Shown piece after piece: positions 42,961 to 52,199 of a DNA stretch of 64,000 bases. Origin of the DNA: Azospirillum picis (lineage in GTDB: Bacteria > Pseudomonadota > Alphaproteobacteria > Azospirillales > Azospirillaceae). Both the position numbers and the translations under genes were made by a program. Where the stretch lies: positions 143,114-207,113 of the forward strand of contig NZ_JAGINO010000010.1 in assembly GCF_017876115.1 (NCBI RefSeq), in the 5' to 3' direction. Below the pieces are notes generated by a model. That model had not been told where the DNA came from, made no database searches, and saw only the letters and a program-made list of their open reading frames with translations. Within the stretch, counting starts at the first letter, position 1. The number at the start of each line of letters is the position of its first letter.

Positions 42961-44826
42961 TCAGGCGATTGCGTTGAAATCGTCCAGCAGGGTGGCGATC
43001 CGGCCGCTGTCGCTCTGGTCCATGATGACGCGCGCCCGGCGGCTGGCCTCCATCAGGTCCATGGAGCGGATGCGCTTCTTCACCGCCGGGACCGCCGGCG
43101 GCGCCATCGACAGCTCCCGCACGCCCAGCCCCAGCAGCAGCGCCGAGTAGCGCGGATCCCCGGCGATCTCGCCGCAGACCGACACGCTGATGCGGGCGCG
43201 CAGCGCCGCCTCGATGGTGAACTGGATCAGGCGCAGAACCGCCGGGTGCAGCGGGTCGTAGAGGGTGGCGACCTGCTCGTCGGCGCGGTCGATGGCCAGC
43301 GTGTACTGGGTCAGGTCGTTGGTGCCGATGGCGAAGAAGTCGGCGGCATAGGCCAGCGCGTCGGCCGACAGCGCGGCCCCCGGCACCTCGACCATCACGC
43401 CCACCGGCGGCAGCGGGTCGGCGATGGTGACGCCGCGGCGCCGCAGGCGGCGGGCGACGGTGCCCATCATCTCGCGCACCTTCTGCACTTCGGCGACCGA
43501 GGCGATCATCGGCAGCAGGATGCGCAGAGGCCCGTGGGCGCCGGCGCGCAGCATGGCGGCGAGCTGGGTTTCCAGCAGCTTCGGCTCGCGCAGGCCGAGC
43601 CGGATGGCGCGCAGCCCGAGGGCCGGGTTGGACGGCTCGCCGTAGCGGCCGGCCATCCAGCCGGCCAGCTTCTCTCCGCCCAGGTCCATGGTCCGGGCGG
43701 TGACGGTGCGCCCGCCCATGCCGTCGATCATGGTGCGCAGCACGGCGTACTGCTCGTCCTCGTCGGGAAGCTGGTCGCGGTTCATGAACATGAACTCGGT
43801 CCGCAGCAGGCCGATGCCCTGGGCGCCGTTCTCCAGCGCGTGCTCCAGGTCGCGCGGCAGCTCCAGGTTGGCCATCAGCGTCACGGCTGTGCCGTCGCGG
43901 GTGACGGCGGGCAGCTTGCGCAGGCTCTTCAGTCCCTGCCGCTCGCGTTCGCGCGCGGCGCGGCGGGCGGTGTAGTCGGCCAGCACCTCGGCCGGCGGGT
44001 CGATCAGGACGCGGCCCTGCAGGCCGTCGACGATCACCGTCACGCCGTTGCGCACGCCGGCCAGCAGGCCGGGGGCGCCGAGGACCGCCGGCAGGCCGAG
44101 CGACCGGGCGAGGATGGCGGTGTGCCCCTCCGCACCGCCGAGCACGGCGGCGAAACCGCCGATGATCGAGGGATCGAGCAGCGCGGTGTCGGCGGGGGTC
44201 AGCTCCTCCGCCAGGATGATGCTGCCGGGTGGCAGCGTGCTGAAGGCCCGGTATTCCTGCTTCATCAGGTTGCGGGTCAGCCGCCGCCCGACCTCGCGGA
44301 TGTCGTCGATGCGGCCGGCGAGATAGGCGTCGTCCATCCCGGCGAAGGTGGCGGCGATGGCGGCGATCTCCGCCTGGATGGCGGCCTCGGCGTTGACGCG
44401 GTCCTTCTTGATGCGCTGCTCGACCCCTCGGGTGAGGCGAGAGTTGGTGACCATAGACAGATGGGCGTCGAGCAGGAAGCCGATCTCCTCCGACGCCGAA
44501 TCGGGCAGGACCAGCGCCTTGCCCTTCAGCTTCTTGATCTGGCGCCGCGCCTTGGCGGCGGCCTCGTTGAAGCGGGCGACCTCGGTCTCGACGGCGCCGG
44601 GATCGATGGCGTATTCCGGGATGGCGACGGCACCGCTCTCCACCACATGGGCCGGGCCGATGGCGATGCCGGGCGACACCCCCAGCCCGCGCAGGCTCCG
44701 CGGCGCGCCACCGGCCTCGCTGCCGGAACCGGAAGCCGGCCCCGTCATCGGCCCTGGCATCGGTTGGGCGGCCGGCTTCGGTCCCGGCACAGGGTCGGGA
44801 GCGGTGGGGGGAATCTCACTCTTCAT
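42961..44826 (-). CDS. ptsI: PTS enzyme I (phosphoenolpyruvate-protein phosphotransferase)
   Basis: 621 residues. After a 45-residue Pro-rich lead come the N-terminal swivel domain with the phospho-His in GGAEGHTAILARSLG, and the PEP-binding barrel with GIGLLRTEFMFMNRDQLP, PVGVMVEVPGAALSAD and FFAIGTNDLTQYTLA. There is no GAF domain, unlike PtsP of the nitrogen PTS in many bacteria. It overlaps HPr by 11 bp. With HPr, EIIA and HprK but no EIIB/EIIC, it forms a regulatory phosphorelay. Confidence 0.95.
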   Translation of the reverse strand: MKSEIPPTAPDPVPGPKPAAQPMPGPMTGPASGSGSEAGGAPRSLRGLGVSPGIAIGPAHVVESGAVAIPEYAIDPGAVETEVARFNEAAAKARRQIKKLKGKALVLPDSASEEIGFLLDAHLSMVTNSRLTRGVEQRIKKDRVNAEAAIQAEIAAIAATFAGMDDAYLAGRIDDIREVGRRLTRNLMKQEYRAFSTLPPGSIILAEELTPADTALLDPSIIGGFAAVLGGAEGHTAILARSLGLPAVLGAPGLLAGVRNGVTVIVDGLQGRVLIDPPAEVLADYTARRAARERERQGLKSLRKLPAVTRDGTAVTLMANLELPRDLEHALENGAQGIGLLRTEFMFMNRDQLPDEDEQYAVLRTMIDGMGGRTVTARTMDLGGEKLAGWMAGRYGEPSNPALGLRAIRLGLREPKLLETQLAAMLRAGAHGPLRILLPMIASVAEVQKVREMMGTVARRLRRRGVTIADPLPPVGVMVEVPGAALSADALAYAADFFAIGTNDLTQYTLAIDRADEQVATLYDPLHPAVLRLIQFTIEAALRARISVSVCGEIAGDPRYSALLLGLGVRELSMAPPAVPAVKKRIRSMDLMEASRRARVIMDQSDSGRIATLLDDFNAIA

Positions 44827-45136
44827 CGAACTTGCGGTTGATCAGGTCCAGCAGGGCGGCCATCGCCTCGTCGGCTTGGGCGCCGGCGGCGCGCAGTTCC
44901 ACCGTGGTCCCGGGACCGGCGGCCAGCATCATCAGCCCCATGATCGACTCGCCCGACACCACGGATTCGCCGCGGCGCACGCTGATCTCGGCATCGAAGG
45001 TGGCGACCAGCTTGACGAACTTGGCCGAGGCGCGGGCATGCAGGCCGCGCTGGTTGGTGATGGTGGCGGTGCGGCGCAGCTCGCCATCGGCGACGGCTGC
45101 ATCGTCCTTGGGGGCCGTATCCTCGGGATGGCTCAT
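44816..45136 (-). CDS. ptsH: HPr phosphocarrier protein
   Basis: 106 residues. An extra 19-residue lead precedes the HPr fold. Phospho-His is His33 in NQRGLHARASAKF; the regulatory serine is Ser64 in VVSGESIMGLMML, the HprK target. Both sites are intact, so EI and HprK can act on it. It lies 10 bp after EIIA and overlaps ptsI. Confidence 0.95.
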   Translation of the reverse strand: MSHPEDTAPKDDAAVADGELRRTATITNQRGLHARASAKFVKLVATFDAEISVRRGESVVSGESIMGLMMLAAGPGTTVELRAAGAQADEAMAALLDLINRKFDEE

Positions 45137-45146
45137 CGCGGCGGGT

Positions 45147-45545
45147 TCAATCCGACAGGAGGGTGGAGGCGACGTTGATGTATTTCTGCCCGGCGTCGCG
45201 GGCGGCGATCACCGACTTCTCCAGCGGCTCGGTCTTGCGCACGCTGGCCAGCTTGATCAGCATCGGCAGGTTGACGCCGGCGATCACCTCGACCTTCGCC
45301 TTGTCCATGATCGAGATGGCCAGGTTGGACGGGGTGCCGCCGAACATGTCGGTCAGCACCACCACCCCCGATCCGTCGTCGACCTCCGCCACCGAGTTCA
45401 GGATGTCCTGGCGGCGCTGTTCCATGTCGTCGTCCGGGCCGATGCACACGGCGCGCACCTGCTGCTGCTCGCCCACCACATGGAACAGTGCGGCGATGAA
45501 CTCCTCGGCCAGTCGTCCGTGGGTGACAAGAACCATACCGATCAT
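45147..45545 (-). CDS. PTS EIIA component, mannose-family type
   Basis: 132 residues starting MIGMVLVTHGRLAEEF, where His9 is the phosphorylation site of EIIA-Man-type proteins. VVVLTDMFGGTPSNLAISIM is the signature loop. No EIIB, EIIC or EIID genes accompany it, so it does not feed a permease. In related bacteria this protein regulates metabolism and stress responses through its phosphorylation state. rapZ ends 122 bp upstream. Confidence 0.92.
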   Translation of the reverse strand: MIGMVLVTHGRLAEEFIAALFHVVGEQQQVRAVCIGPDDDMEQRRQDILNSVAEVDDGSGVVVLTDMFGGTPSNLAISIMDKAKVEVIAGVNLPMLIKLASVRKTEPLEKSVIAARDAGQKYINVASTLLSD

Positions 45546-45667
45546 GGGACATCCTTCAAGGTTGAGTCCTCCCCGGAGACCTGCACCGGGGTCGGCGGCT
45601 TGCCACGCCGGCCCTCGCCGCTTCTGGATCGTTGGTTGGACGTATGGTCGTCAATGCGCAATTTGCA

Positions 45668-46630
45668 TCATCCCGGGGTGCCGGCCGGCTGGCCCGCCGG
45701 GGTGCCGGCCGCGCCGCCGGTCCGCAGTCCCTGCCGGTCCAGCTCGCGGTGGCTGATGTTCACCCGCAGCCCCTGCTGCTTCAGCCAGGCCGCCAGCCGT
45801 TCGGCGATGAAGACCGAGCGGTGCTTGCCGCCGGTGCAGCCGATGGCGATGGTCAGGTAGCTCTTGCCTTCCTGGTTGTAGCGCGGCAACAGCGGGCGCA
45901 GCAGGCCCGTCAGGTTGCGGAAGAAGTCCGGGAAGTCGGGATCGCTCTCCACCCGCGCGGCGACGGCCGGGTTCAGGCCGGTCAGCGGCCGAAGCTCGGG
46001 ATCGTAGTGCGGGTTGGTCAGGAAGCGCACGTCGAAGACTAGGTCGGCTTCGCGCGGCAGGCCCTGGCGGAAGGAGAAGGACGTCACGAACACCTGCAAG
46101 GCGGCTTGCGCATCGCGCTGGAAATGCCCGGACAGGATGCGCCGCAAATCGTGAATGGACAGTTGCGTCGTGTCGATGGTGACGTCCGCGTCCTCCTTCA
46201 GCGGGAACAGGAGGGCGCGTTCGCGCTGGATGCCGTCGGGCACCGTGCGGTCCTCGGCAAGCGGGTGACGCCGCCGGGTCTCGGTGAAGCGGCGCTGCAG
46301 GACCTCGTCGCCGCAATCGAGGAAGACCAGCCGGACGTCCAAATCGTCGCGGCGGCGCAACTCCTCCAGCTCGTCCAGGAAGTTCTGCGCGGAAAAGTCG
46401 CGGGTGCGGCTGTCGATCACCAGCGCCAGCGGCCGGCGCTTGGGATCGGCCTGCTGGATCAGGGCGGGCACCAGCGACAGGCGCAAGTTGTCGACCGCCT
46501 CGTATCCCAGATCCTCCAGCGCCTTGAGCGCCACCGACATGCCGGCCCCGGACAGCCCGGTGACCAGCACGACGCGCCCGCGGGCGCCGGCCGCGGAACC
46601 GGCGGGATCGGACGGCACGGCAGAATTCAT
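45668..46630 (-). CDS. rapZ: RNase adapter RapZ
   Basis: 320 residues. The N-terminal domain has the P-loop position VTGLSGAGMSVALKALED, but Met31 replaces the Lys of GxGKS, so ATP binding may be altered. The C-terminal domain has RFLTNPHYDPELRPLTG, GCTGGKHRSVFIAERL and VNISHREL, the RapZ-specific metabolite and RNA-binding part. It overlaps hprK by ATGA (46627-46630). The long C-terminal end is Gly/Pro/Ala-rich. In gammaproteobacteria it controls GlmZ RNA decay; in alphaproteobacteria the role is less clear. Confidence 0.93.
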   Translation of the reverse strand: MNSAVPSDPAGSAAGARGRVVLVTGLSGAGMSVALKALEDLGYEAVDNLRLSLVPALIQQADPKRRPLALVIDSRTRDFSAQNFLDELEELRRRDDLDVRLVFLDCGDEVLQRRFTETRRRHPLAEDRTVPDGIQRERALLFPLKEDADVTIDTTQLSIHDLRRILSGHFQRDAQAALQVFVTSFSFRQGLPREADLVFDVRFLTNPHYDPELRPLTGLNPAVAARVESDPDFPDFFRNLTGLLRPLLPRYNQEGKSYLTIAIGCTGGKHRSVFIAERLAAWLKQQGLRVNISHRELDRQGLRTGGAAGTPAGQPAGTPG

Positions 46631-47085
46631 GATACGGCCGACAGGCTGGCGGGGACCCGGTCCAGCCGCCCGTCGCGCAGGCGTGCGGCGGCCAGGCGGA
46701 TCTTGGCAGGCGTCGAGGCGTCGAAGGCGCACAGGCCCAGGCGGGGAAGGGCGATGCCCAGAAGCATGTCCACCTCCGCCTCGGGAAGCCGCTCGACGGC
46801 GTCCCGCGGCACCAGATCCACGACGAGGCCGACGGCGGCCGACGGGGCGGCGGGCACCGGCAGGATGCCGACGCCCCGCACCTCCAGCAGGCCGGCGAGC
46901 GCCGGCGGCGCGGAGGCGGTCAGGCGGCCGGCGTCGGCACGCAGCACAACCCGGTCGTCCGCGACCAGCCGGGCGCCATTGTCGATCAGTCGCAAGGCCA
47001 AATCGGATTTTCCGCGTCCGGCTTCTCCCCGCAGCAGCACGCCGGTGTCGGAGAGCAAGACGCAGGTGCCGTGAATCGTCACCAT
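46627..47085 (-). CDS. hprK: HPr kinase/phosphorylase, short alphaproteobacterial form
   Basis: 152 residues, the kinase core only, without the N-terminal domain of Gram-positive HprK. Walker A is GEAGRGKSDLALRLID (about 20-35); VADDRVVL carries the catalytic Asp pair; LEVRGVGILPV is the HprK signature loop. ATG 47085 starts MVTIHGTCV. It phosphorylates Ser64 of the HPr encoded two genes downstream. The gene directly upstream encodes an unknown protein, then chvG. Confidence 0.94.
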   Translation of the reverse strand: MVTIHGTCVLLSDTGVLLRGEAGRGKSDLALRLIDNGARLVADDRVVLRADAGRLTASAPPALAGLLEVRGVGILPVPAAPSAAVGLVVDLVPRDAVERLPEAEVDMLLGIALPRLGLCAFDASTPAKIRLAAARLRDGRLDRVPASLSAVS

Positions 47086-47272
47086 AGTTTGCCGAAGGTG
47101 AGACGTGCGACCGTTCCTGTCAATGGAAACGGAACGGTGGGCCGGCGGGACAGGCGGGGAAACCTGACCGGGCTCCCCCATCCGCTTTCAACCGATCTTT
47201 CGATGCGGAATGTCCCACCCGACTACCGGCGGCATACCCGCCGCCGGCCTTCGGGCGCGGCCACCAGCCGGC

Positions 47273-47320
47273 GCTGTCATTGCCCGGTGCTGTCATTGCG
47301 CGATGCTGTCACTGGCCGGC
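47273..47320. repeat. 16-bp tandem repeat, three imperfect copies
   Basis: Units start at 47273, 47289 and 47305, each beginning GCTGTCA(T/C)TG. The third copy contains the stop codon of the minus-strand gene ending at 47309. Confidence 0.65.
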
Positions 47321-47710
47321 GCCGTCCGTGGGGCGGCGGATCGCCTCCAGTTCCAGGGCCAGGGCGTCGCGGCGGCGGATCATCTCGTCCAGATCCCCCA
47401 GTTCCGCCGCCGCCTGGCAGGCATCGCGGAAATCCTTCTCGCGCTTCAGGCGCAGCATCAGGACCTTGTAGGTGGCGGCAAGGCTCGCGAGATGGCGCTG
47501 GGCGCCCTGAAGCGCCTCCGCCATCTGGCCGCGCTCGCGGGCGGAGTCCCGCATCATCCGGGCCAGTTCGCCCTGTTGCCGGCCGGCATCGCGGATCATC
47601 CGGGCCAGCCGGTAGCGGCGCAAGTCGACGACCGCTCCGCCACCACCATCCGCACGCCGGGCGGAGCCGGGGAGCCGCGTGGAGGAGAAAGGTGGCGACG
47701 ACTCGGTCAT
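47309..47710 (-). CDS. Coiled-coil protein of unknown function
   Basis: 133 residues; not a recognised family. After a disordered start, residues about 27-120 are Arg/Glu/Ala/Leu-rich helix with heptad spacing (LARMIRDAGRQQGELARMMR, EALQGAQRHLASLAATYKVL), so a dimeric coiled coil is likely. The ATG at 47710 is chosen because the region upstream is not coding-like. It sits between chvG and hprK on the same strand, where a link with either is possible. Confidence 0.55.
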   Translation of the reverse strand: MTESSPPFSSTRLPGSARRADGGGGAVVDLRRYRLARMIRDAGRQQGELARMMRDSARERGQMAEALQGAQRHLASLAATYKVLMLRLKREKDFRDACQAAAELGDLDEMIRRRDALALELEAIRRPTDGAGQ

Positions 47711-47901
47711 GGCAACCTCGAATCGTTGTGCACCGCCGATGAAGCCCGCAGAGCGCTTACCCGGCCGGAGGATGACAACCTGCCGATGGTGGTCCGGACC
47801 GCGGATCACCGGATGGGCGAGGCTTCTCGAAGGATGATCGAGGCAAGCGCGGGCGTTGTCCACCGTATACTTACAATGAAGGACGGATTTCGCAGGCGGC
47901 T

Positions 47902-49701
47902 TCACAGCAACGGCAGCGTCACCACGAAGTCCGCTCCGTCGATCCGGCCGTCGGCGGCGGCGCGATTTCGCGCGTATACATAACCATTGTGGGCATCAAC
48001 AATCTGCTTTGCGATGGAAAGCCCGAGGCCGGAATGGGTGCCGAACTTCTCGCCGGGCGGGCGCTCCGTATAGAAGCGGTCGAAGATCGCGTTTTCCTTG
48101 CCGGCGGGGATGCCGGGGCCGTTGTCGGAGACGACCACCGTGACGCCGGAGCCGCTCCGCCTCGCCGTCACCCTTACCACGCCCCCGGGTGGCGAGAAGG
48201 ACAGCGCGTTGTCGATCAGGTTCCGGAACACCTGGGTCAGCCGCCCCTCCAGGCCGGGCACCACCAGCCGCTCGCCCGCCGGCACCTCCACGACGAGGCG
48301 CGGGGCGTCCGGTGCGCCCGCGGTCCCGCCGTCGGCGGGGTCCGTTCCCCCCGTCTCAGCCGCCGTCTTGGCCGCCGCCTCGACCACCGCCGTCTCGCCT
48401 GCCACCGCCTGGCGCAGGTCGGCCAGTATGGCCAGCAGCATGCCGATGTCGACCGGCTCCGCTTCGGCGCGGGACAGCTCGGCGTCCAGCCGCGAGGCGT
48501 TGGAGATGTCGCTGATCAGGCGGTCGAGGCGCTGGACGTCGTCGGCGATGATCGCCATCAGCCGGTCGCGGTGCCGCGGGTCGCTGACGCGGCCGGCGGT
48601 CTCCACCGCGCTGCGCAGCGAGGTCAGCGGGTTCTTGATCTCGTGGGCGACGTCGGCGGCGAAGCGCTCGATGGCGTCCATGCGGGTCCACAGCGCGTCG
48701 GTCATCTCGCGCAGAACGCCCGACAGCTCGCCGATCTCGTCGCCGCGGGCGGTGAGGTCGGGGATTTGGGCGTGGCGGCCATGGCTGGTGCGCAGCCGGT
48801 CGGCGGCCTGCGCCAGCCTGCGGATCGGCCGGGCGATGGTGCCGGCCAGATAGAAGGACAGGGCGATCGTCACCAGCAGGGCGACGGCGAACACCCGCAG
48901 GATGTCGAAGCGGACGGAGCGTATGGCCTGGTCGATCTCGCCGCCGCTGCGGCTCAGCAGCACCGCCCCCAGCACCTCGCGGTAGCGCTGCACCGGCACC
49001 GCCACCGTCAGCAGCAGCTCCGGGGTGTCGCTCTTGCCGCCGGCGTCGTCGACGCGCCAGACGGTGGCGGACGTCTCGCCGTTCAGCGCGCGCTCGACGT
49101 CGGGATTGGACTGTCCCGGCTCCTCGCGGTAGACCGGCAGCCCCTCGCGGCTCGGCACAACGTCGATCAGCCGGGTGTAGAGGTCGTTGATCGCGCGGGA
49201 CACGGGATCCCCGGAGGGCGGGGTCGGCAGCTCGCGGATCTCGATGCGTCCCTGCGATCCGACCAGCACGCGGCTGTCGGACAGCATGCGGGCGTCGATG
49301 TCGTAGAGCCGGGTGCGGGTCGCGGTCGCCTCCGCCAGGCGGCGGATCATCGGGCGGGCCAGCTCGGGAGCCAGCTCGAACCGCTCGCCCCCCTCCTCGC
49401 CGCTGCCGGGGGCGCCACTGCCGGGGGCGCCGCTGCCGGGGGCGCCGCCGGCGGGGGTGGAGGGCGGGGTCAGGATGCGGTTCACGGCACCCTCCCCGAG
49501 CGCCGAGGCGAAGATGCGGGCCTCCGTTGCCAGCGCCTCGGTCTCGGCCTGGATCAGCCGGTCCTGGTAGCGGCCGAGATAGAGCAGCCCGGCCAGCAGC
49601 AGCGCCAGCGCCAGGACGTTCACCGCCAGGACGCGCAGCGTCAGCGGCGACACCCCGCGCCGGCGGCGGCCGCTGCGCCCGCCTGCGGTCTTGATGTCCA
49701 C
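47902..49701 (-). CDS. chvG: Sensor histidine kinase ChvG
   Basis: 599 residues. TM1 about 20-42, periplasmic sensor about 45-270, TM2 about 280-300, HAMP, DHp with RFAADVAHEIKNPLTSLRSA (phospho-His), and HATPase with LTQVFRNLIDNALSFSPPGG, VVSDNGPGIP and THSGLGLSIAKQIV. All kinase motifs are intact. GTG 49701 is the start, set by AAGGAAT upstream and 1-bp spacing to the chvI stop. The periplasmic part has a 15-bp repeat (GAPGSG). ChvG/ChvI sense acidity and envelope stress and, in relatives, control exopolysaccharide and host interaction. Confidence 0.94.
   Translation of the reverse strand: MDIKTAGGRSGRRRRGVSPLTLRVLAVNVLALALLLAGLLYLGRYQDRLIQAETEALATEARIFASALGEGAVNRILTPPSTPAGGAPGSGAPGSGAPGSGEEGGERFELAPELARPMIRRLAEATATRTRLYDIDARMLSDSRVLVGSQGRIEIRELPTPPSGDPVSRAINDLYTRLIDVVPSREGLPVYREEPGQSNPDVERALNGETSATVWRVDDAGGKSDTPELLLTVAVPVQRYREVLGAVLLSRSGGEIDQAIRSVRFDILRVFAVALLVTIALSFYLAGTIARPIRRLAQAADRLRTSHGRHAQIPDLTARGDEIGELSGVLREMTDALWTRMDAIERFAADVAHEIKNPLTSLRSAVETAGRVSDPRHRDRLMAIIADDVQRLDRLISDISNASRLDAELSRAEAEPVDIGMLLAILADLRQAVAGETAVVEAAAKTAAETGGTDPADGGTAGAPDAPRLVVEVPAGERLVVPGLEGRLTQVFRNLIDNALSFSPPGGVVRVTARRSGSGVTVVVSDNGPGIPAGKENAIFDRFYTERPPGEKFGTHSGLGLSIAKQIVDAHNGYVYARNRAAADGRIDGADFVVTLPLL
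49401..49445 (-). repeat. 15-bp tandem repeat, three copies, in the chvG sensor domain
   Basis: Units at 49401, 49416 and 49431 (CGCTGCCGGGGGCGC and a one-base variant) encode a Gly-Ala-Pro-Gly-Ser stretch in the periplasmic domain of ChvG, soon after TM1. Confidence 0.85.
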
Positions 49702-49702
49702 G

Positions 49703-50398
49703 CTATTCCTTGTACCGGTAGCCGACGCCGTAGAGCGTTTCGATCTGGGTGAAGTCGGGATCGATTGCCTTGAACTTCTTGCGCAGCCGCTTGATGTGGC
49801 TGTCGATGGTGCGGTCGTCGACATAGACATGCTCGCCATAGGCCGCGTCCATCAACTGGTCGCGGTTCTTCACATGGCCCGGCCGCTGCGCCAGGGCCTT
49901 GACCAGCAGGAACTCGGTCACCGTCAGGTCGATGGGCTGGCCCTTCCAGCCGCAGGAGTGGCGGGCGCCGTCCAGCGTCAGGGGGCCGCGGGTGATCATC
50001 TGCCCGGGATCGGTCTCCTCGACGTCGCCGCGCAGCGCCTCGCGCCGCAGCAGCGCCCGGATGCGCTCGATCAGCAGCCGTTGCGAGAAGGGCTTCTTGA
50101 TGTAGTCGTCCGCTCCCATGCGCAGGCCCATCAGCTCGTCCAGCTCGTCGTCCTTGCTGGTCAGGAAGATGACCGGCATCCGGCTGGTCTGGCGCAGGCG
50201 CTGCAGCAGTTCCATGCCGTCCATGCGCGGCATCTTGATGTCGAGGACGGCCAGATCGGGCGGGCGCTGGGTCAGCCCGCGCAGCGCCTCGGCGCCGTCG
50301 GTGTAGGTGCGGACGTCGAAGCCCTCGGCTTCCAGCGCAATGGAGACCGAGGCCAGGATGTTGCGGTCGTCATCCACCAGGGCGACGGTGTGGGGCAT
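49703..50398 (-). CDS. chvI: Response regulator ChvI
   Basis: 231 residues, OmpR type. Receiver: [20 protein letters not shown], phospho-Asp in [23 protein letters not shown] and [12 protein letters not shown]-binding winged helix: [20 protein letters not shown] and [18 protein letters not shown]. Complete and canonical. Its stop is 1 bp from the chvG start. In rhizobia the neighbouring pckA is part of the same conserved locus. Confidence 0.96.
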   Translation of the reverse strand: MPHTVALVDDDRNILASVSIALEAEGFDVRTYTDGAEALRGLTQRPPDLAVLDIKMPRMDGMELLQRLRQTSRMPVIFLTSKDDELDELMGLRMGADDYIKKPFSQRLLIERIRALLRREALRGDVEETDPGQMITRGPLTLDGARHSCGWKGQPIDLTVTEFLLVKALAQRPGHVKNRDQLMDAAYGEHVYVDDRTIDSHIKRLRKKFKAIDPDFTQIETLYGVGYRYKE

Positions 50399-50630
50399 GG
50401 TCGATCCGGGATCCTAATTGGGCAAGTCGGCAAGTCTGTGGGTTACTGGCGCGGCGCGGGGAATGTTAGCGGAAACATGGGCATAGGCCGAGTGGTCATC
50501 CCAATACTTTATGCCAGAGTCCAGGTGCCAGCGGCAGTTTTCGCTTTTCCCACAGCATTTGTATGGGCCAATATGGCGTCAATGCGGCGCCGAACAACGG
50601 TGCCGCGCGGGAGAACGCACTCGTTTTGGA

Positions 50631-51653
50631 ATGAGTTTTTCGAACGACCTTCCCGTGCGTCCCGCCCCGTCCGAAGCGGCTTCGGAGGGGACGGGAGGCG
50701 CGCCGCCGTCCGGTGCTGCGGCGGGCCGGACAGCTCCCGGGACGGCCACTGTCCCCGGGGCATCGCTATCCGCGCCCCCGGCCTCCACCCCCACGACTGC
50801 CGATACCCCGGCTGCCGACACCCCGGCTGGCCGGGCGCGGCGGCTGATGCGCGCCTGCGACCGCGCCACCTTCGCAACCCTGCAGAGAGGGGATGCGCGG
50901 GAGGGTGACGCGCGGGGCGCGGAGGAAGCCGGCGCCGGTTGCGCGGGCTGGCCCTACCCCTCGCTGGTGCTGGTGGCGCTCGACCATGACGGCAGTCCCC
51001 TGCTGCTGCTGTCCGGGCTGGCCGACCATACGCGCAACCTGCTGGCCGACAACCGCGTCGGGCTGCTGTTCGACGGCACCGCCGGGCTGGCGCAGCCGCT
51101 GACCGGTGCCCGGCTGTCGCTGCTTGGGCGGGTGGAACGGTCGGACGACCCCGCCTGCCGCGCCCGCTACCTGCGCCGCCATCCCGACGCCGCCCTCTAT
51201 GCCGGTTTCGGCGACTTCGCCCTCTACCGCGTGGCGGTGGAGCGGGCGCATCTCGTCGCCGGTTTCGGCCGCATCCACTGGCTGACCGCCGCCGAACTGG
51301 GTTTTCCTCCGCCCGCCCCGGCGCTGGCGGCCGGCGAGCAGGACCTGCTCGACCGCCTGAATGCCGAGGGCTACGGCGCCCGGCTGGCCGCCGCCGGTGA
51401 TGGCAAAGACGGGAAGGGCGGCGGGAACGGCGAGGGCTGGTCCCTGACCGGTCTTGACCCGGAGGGATGCGATCTCCGACGCGGGGGGTACGTCGCCCGC
51501 GTCGATTTTGGCCGGAGAATCCAGGACCCCGAATCGGCTAGACTGGAGCTGGACAAGCTGGTCCGGCCGCAGGGCGGGCCGGGATCCTCCGGTCCGGAGA
51601 CACTGAATTCACACTCGCCGGCGCCGGGCAAATCCCGGGAGGGGGAGATGTGA
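50631..51653 (+). CDS. HugZ-family protein (pyridoxamine-phosphate-oxidase-like, heme-utilisation type)
   Basis: 340 residues. An Ala/Pro/Thr-rich lead (1-65) precedes an FMN-binding split-barrel (about 70-220): ATFATLQRGDA, YPSLVLVALDHDGSPLLLLS, ADHTRNLLADNRVGLLFDG. The C-terminal domain (about 225-310) is DUF2470-like, with LLDRLNAEGYGARLAA and GCDLRRGGYVARVDFGRRI. This architecture is that of HugZ heme oxygenases, but simple heme-binding or PNPOx-like roles are possible. It is divergent from chvI and upstream of pckA. Confidence 0.8.
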   Translation: MSFSNDLPVRPAPSEAASEGTGGAPPSGAAAGRTAPGTATVPGASLSAPPASTPTTADTPAADTPAGRARRLMRACDRATFATLQRGDAREGDARGAEEAGAGCAGWPYPSLVLVALDHDGSPLLLLSGLADHTRNLLADNRVGLLFDGTAGLAQPLTGARLSLLGRVERSDDPACRARYLRRHPDAALYAGFGDFALYRVAVERAHLVAGFGRIHWLTAAELGFPPPAPALAAGEQDLLDRLNAEGYGARLAAAGDGKDGKGGGNGEGWSLTGLDPEGCDLRRGGYVARVDFGRRIQDPESARLELDKLVRPQGGPGSSGPETLNSHSPAPGKSREGEM

Positions 51654-52199
51654 GGGAGCACGCCGCTGACAGGAGAAATCCATCGTCCGGACGACGGAGG
51701 GTGAACACGCCCACCGGAAAACAAGAAAACAAGGCAACGCTCGCGGAAAGAGCGAAGCGAAACCAATAACAATAAAAATCGAGAGAAGAACTGCCGACCG
51801 TCAGCCTGAACGACCAGCCGAGAGGTCGCCTCGACACCTACGGACGCCGCACCAAAAACAAGAACGCGGCGTGCGTCCAGCGCAACCAGGAGAACACTTC
51901 AGTGGACCATAACGGATCGACCCGTTTTACGTCCGGGGAGCCGTCGGCTCCCAGGCTTTTCGCCCCAAGAAGCCGTACGTCGGGGCCGCCCCTCGCGATG
52001 CATCGCCGCCGTGCCGCCGCGATGCCGCGCCTGGGGACGGGTTTCGGCCCTGGCCGCCGCCCACAGGCGGCGCCCCGCTGAGGCGGGCTTTTCCGACTGA
52101 CAAGACGACGGACGAAAGAATGGCCGGAGCGGCAGTGCGCAAGCCGCCGGGCGGGAACCCGGCGCCGCATCACCGGCACCAAGCTTCGAGAGGGACGAT
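51654..52199. other. 546-bp leader/promoter region of pckA
   Basis: No gene seen. Base composition drops at 51715-51790 (A-rich, e.g. AATAACAATAAAAATC), a likely promoter area. CGACC (51819-51823) can pair with GGTCG (51832-51836). Near the end are two stacked hairpins, the second with a U-run (see next entry). Confidence 0.6.
52053..52092 (+). promoter_or_regulatory. Terminator-like structure in the pckA leader (possible attenuator or sRNA end)
   Basis: GCCGCC-CACA-GGCGGC (52057-52072) is followed by CCCGC (52074-52078), TGAG, GCGGG (52083-52087) and CTTTT. The second stem plus U-run fits a rho-independent terminator 108 bp before the pckA start codon. It may end a small upstream RNA or attenuate pckA. 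No leader peptide is recognised. Confidence 0.45.

Noticed and set aside
45668..47085. RapZ next to HprK considered as an unusual association
   Set aside because: This order (hprK, rapZ, EIIA, HPr, EI) is standard in alphaproteobacteria, so only the altered P-loop was kept as a finding.
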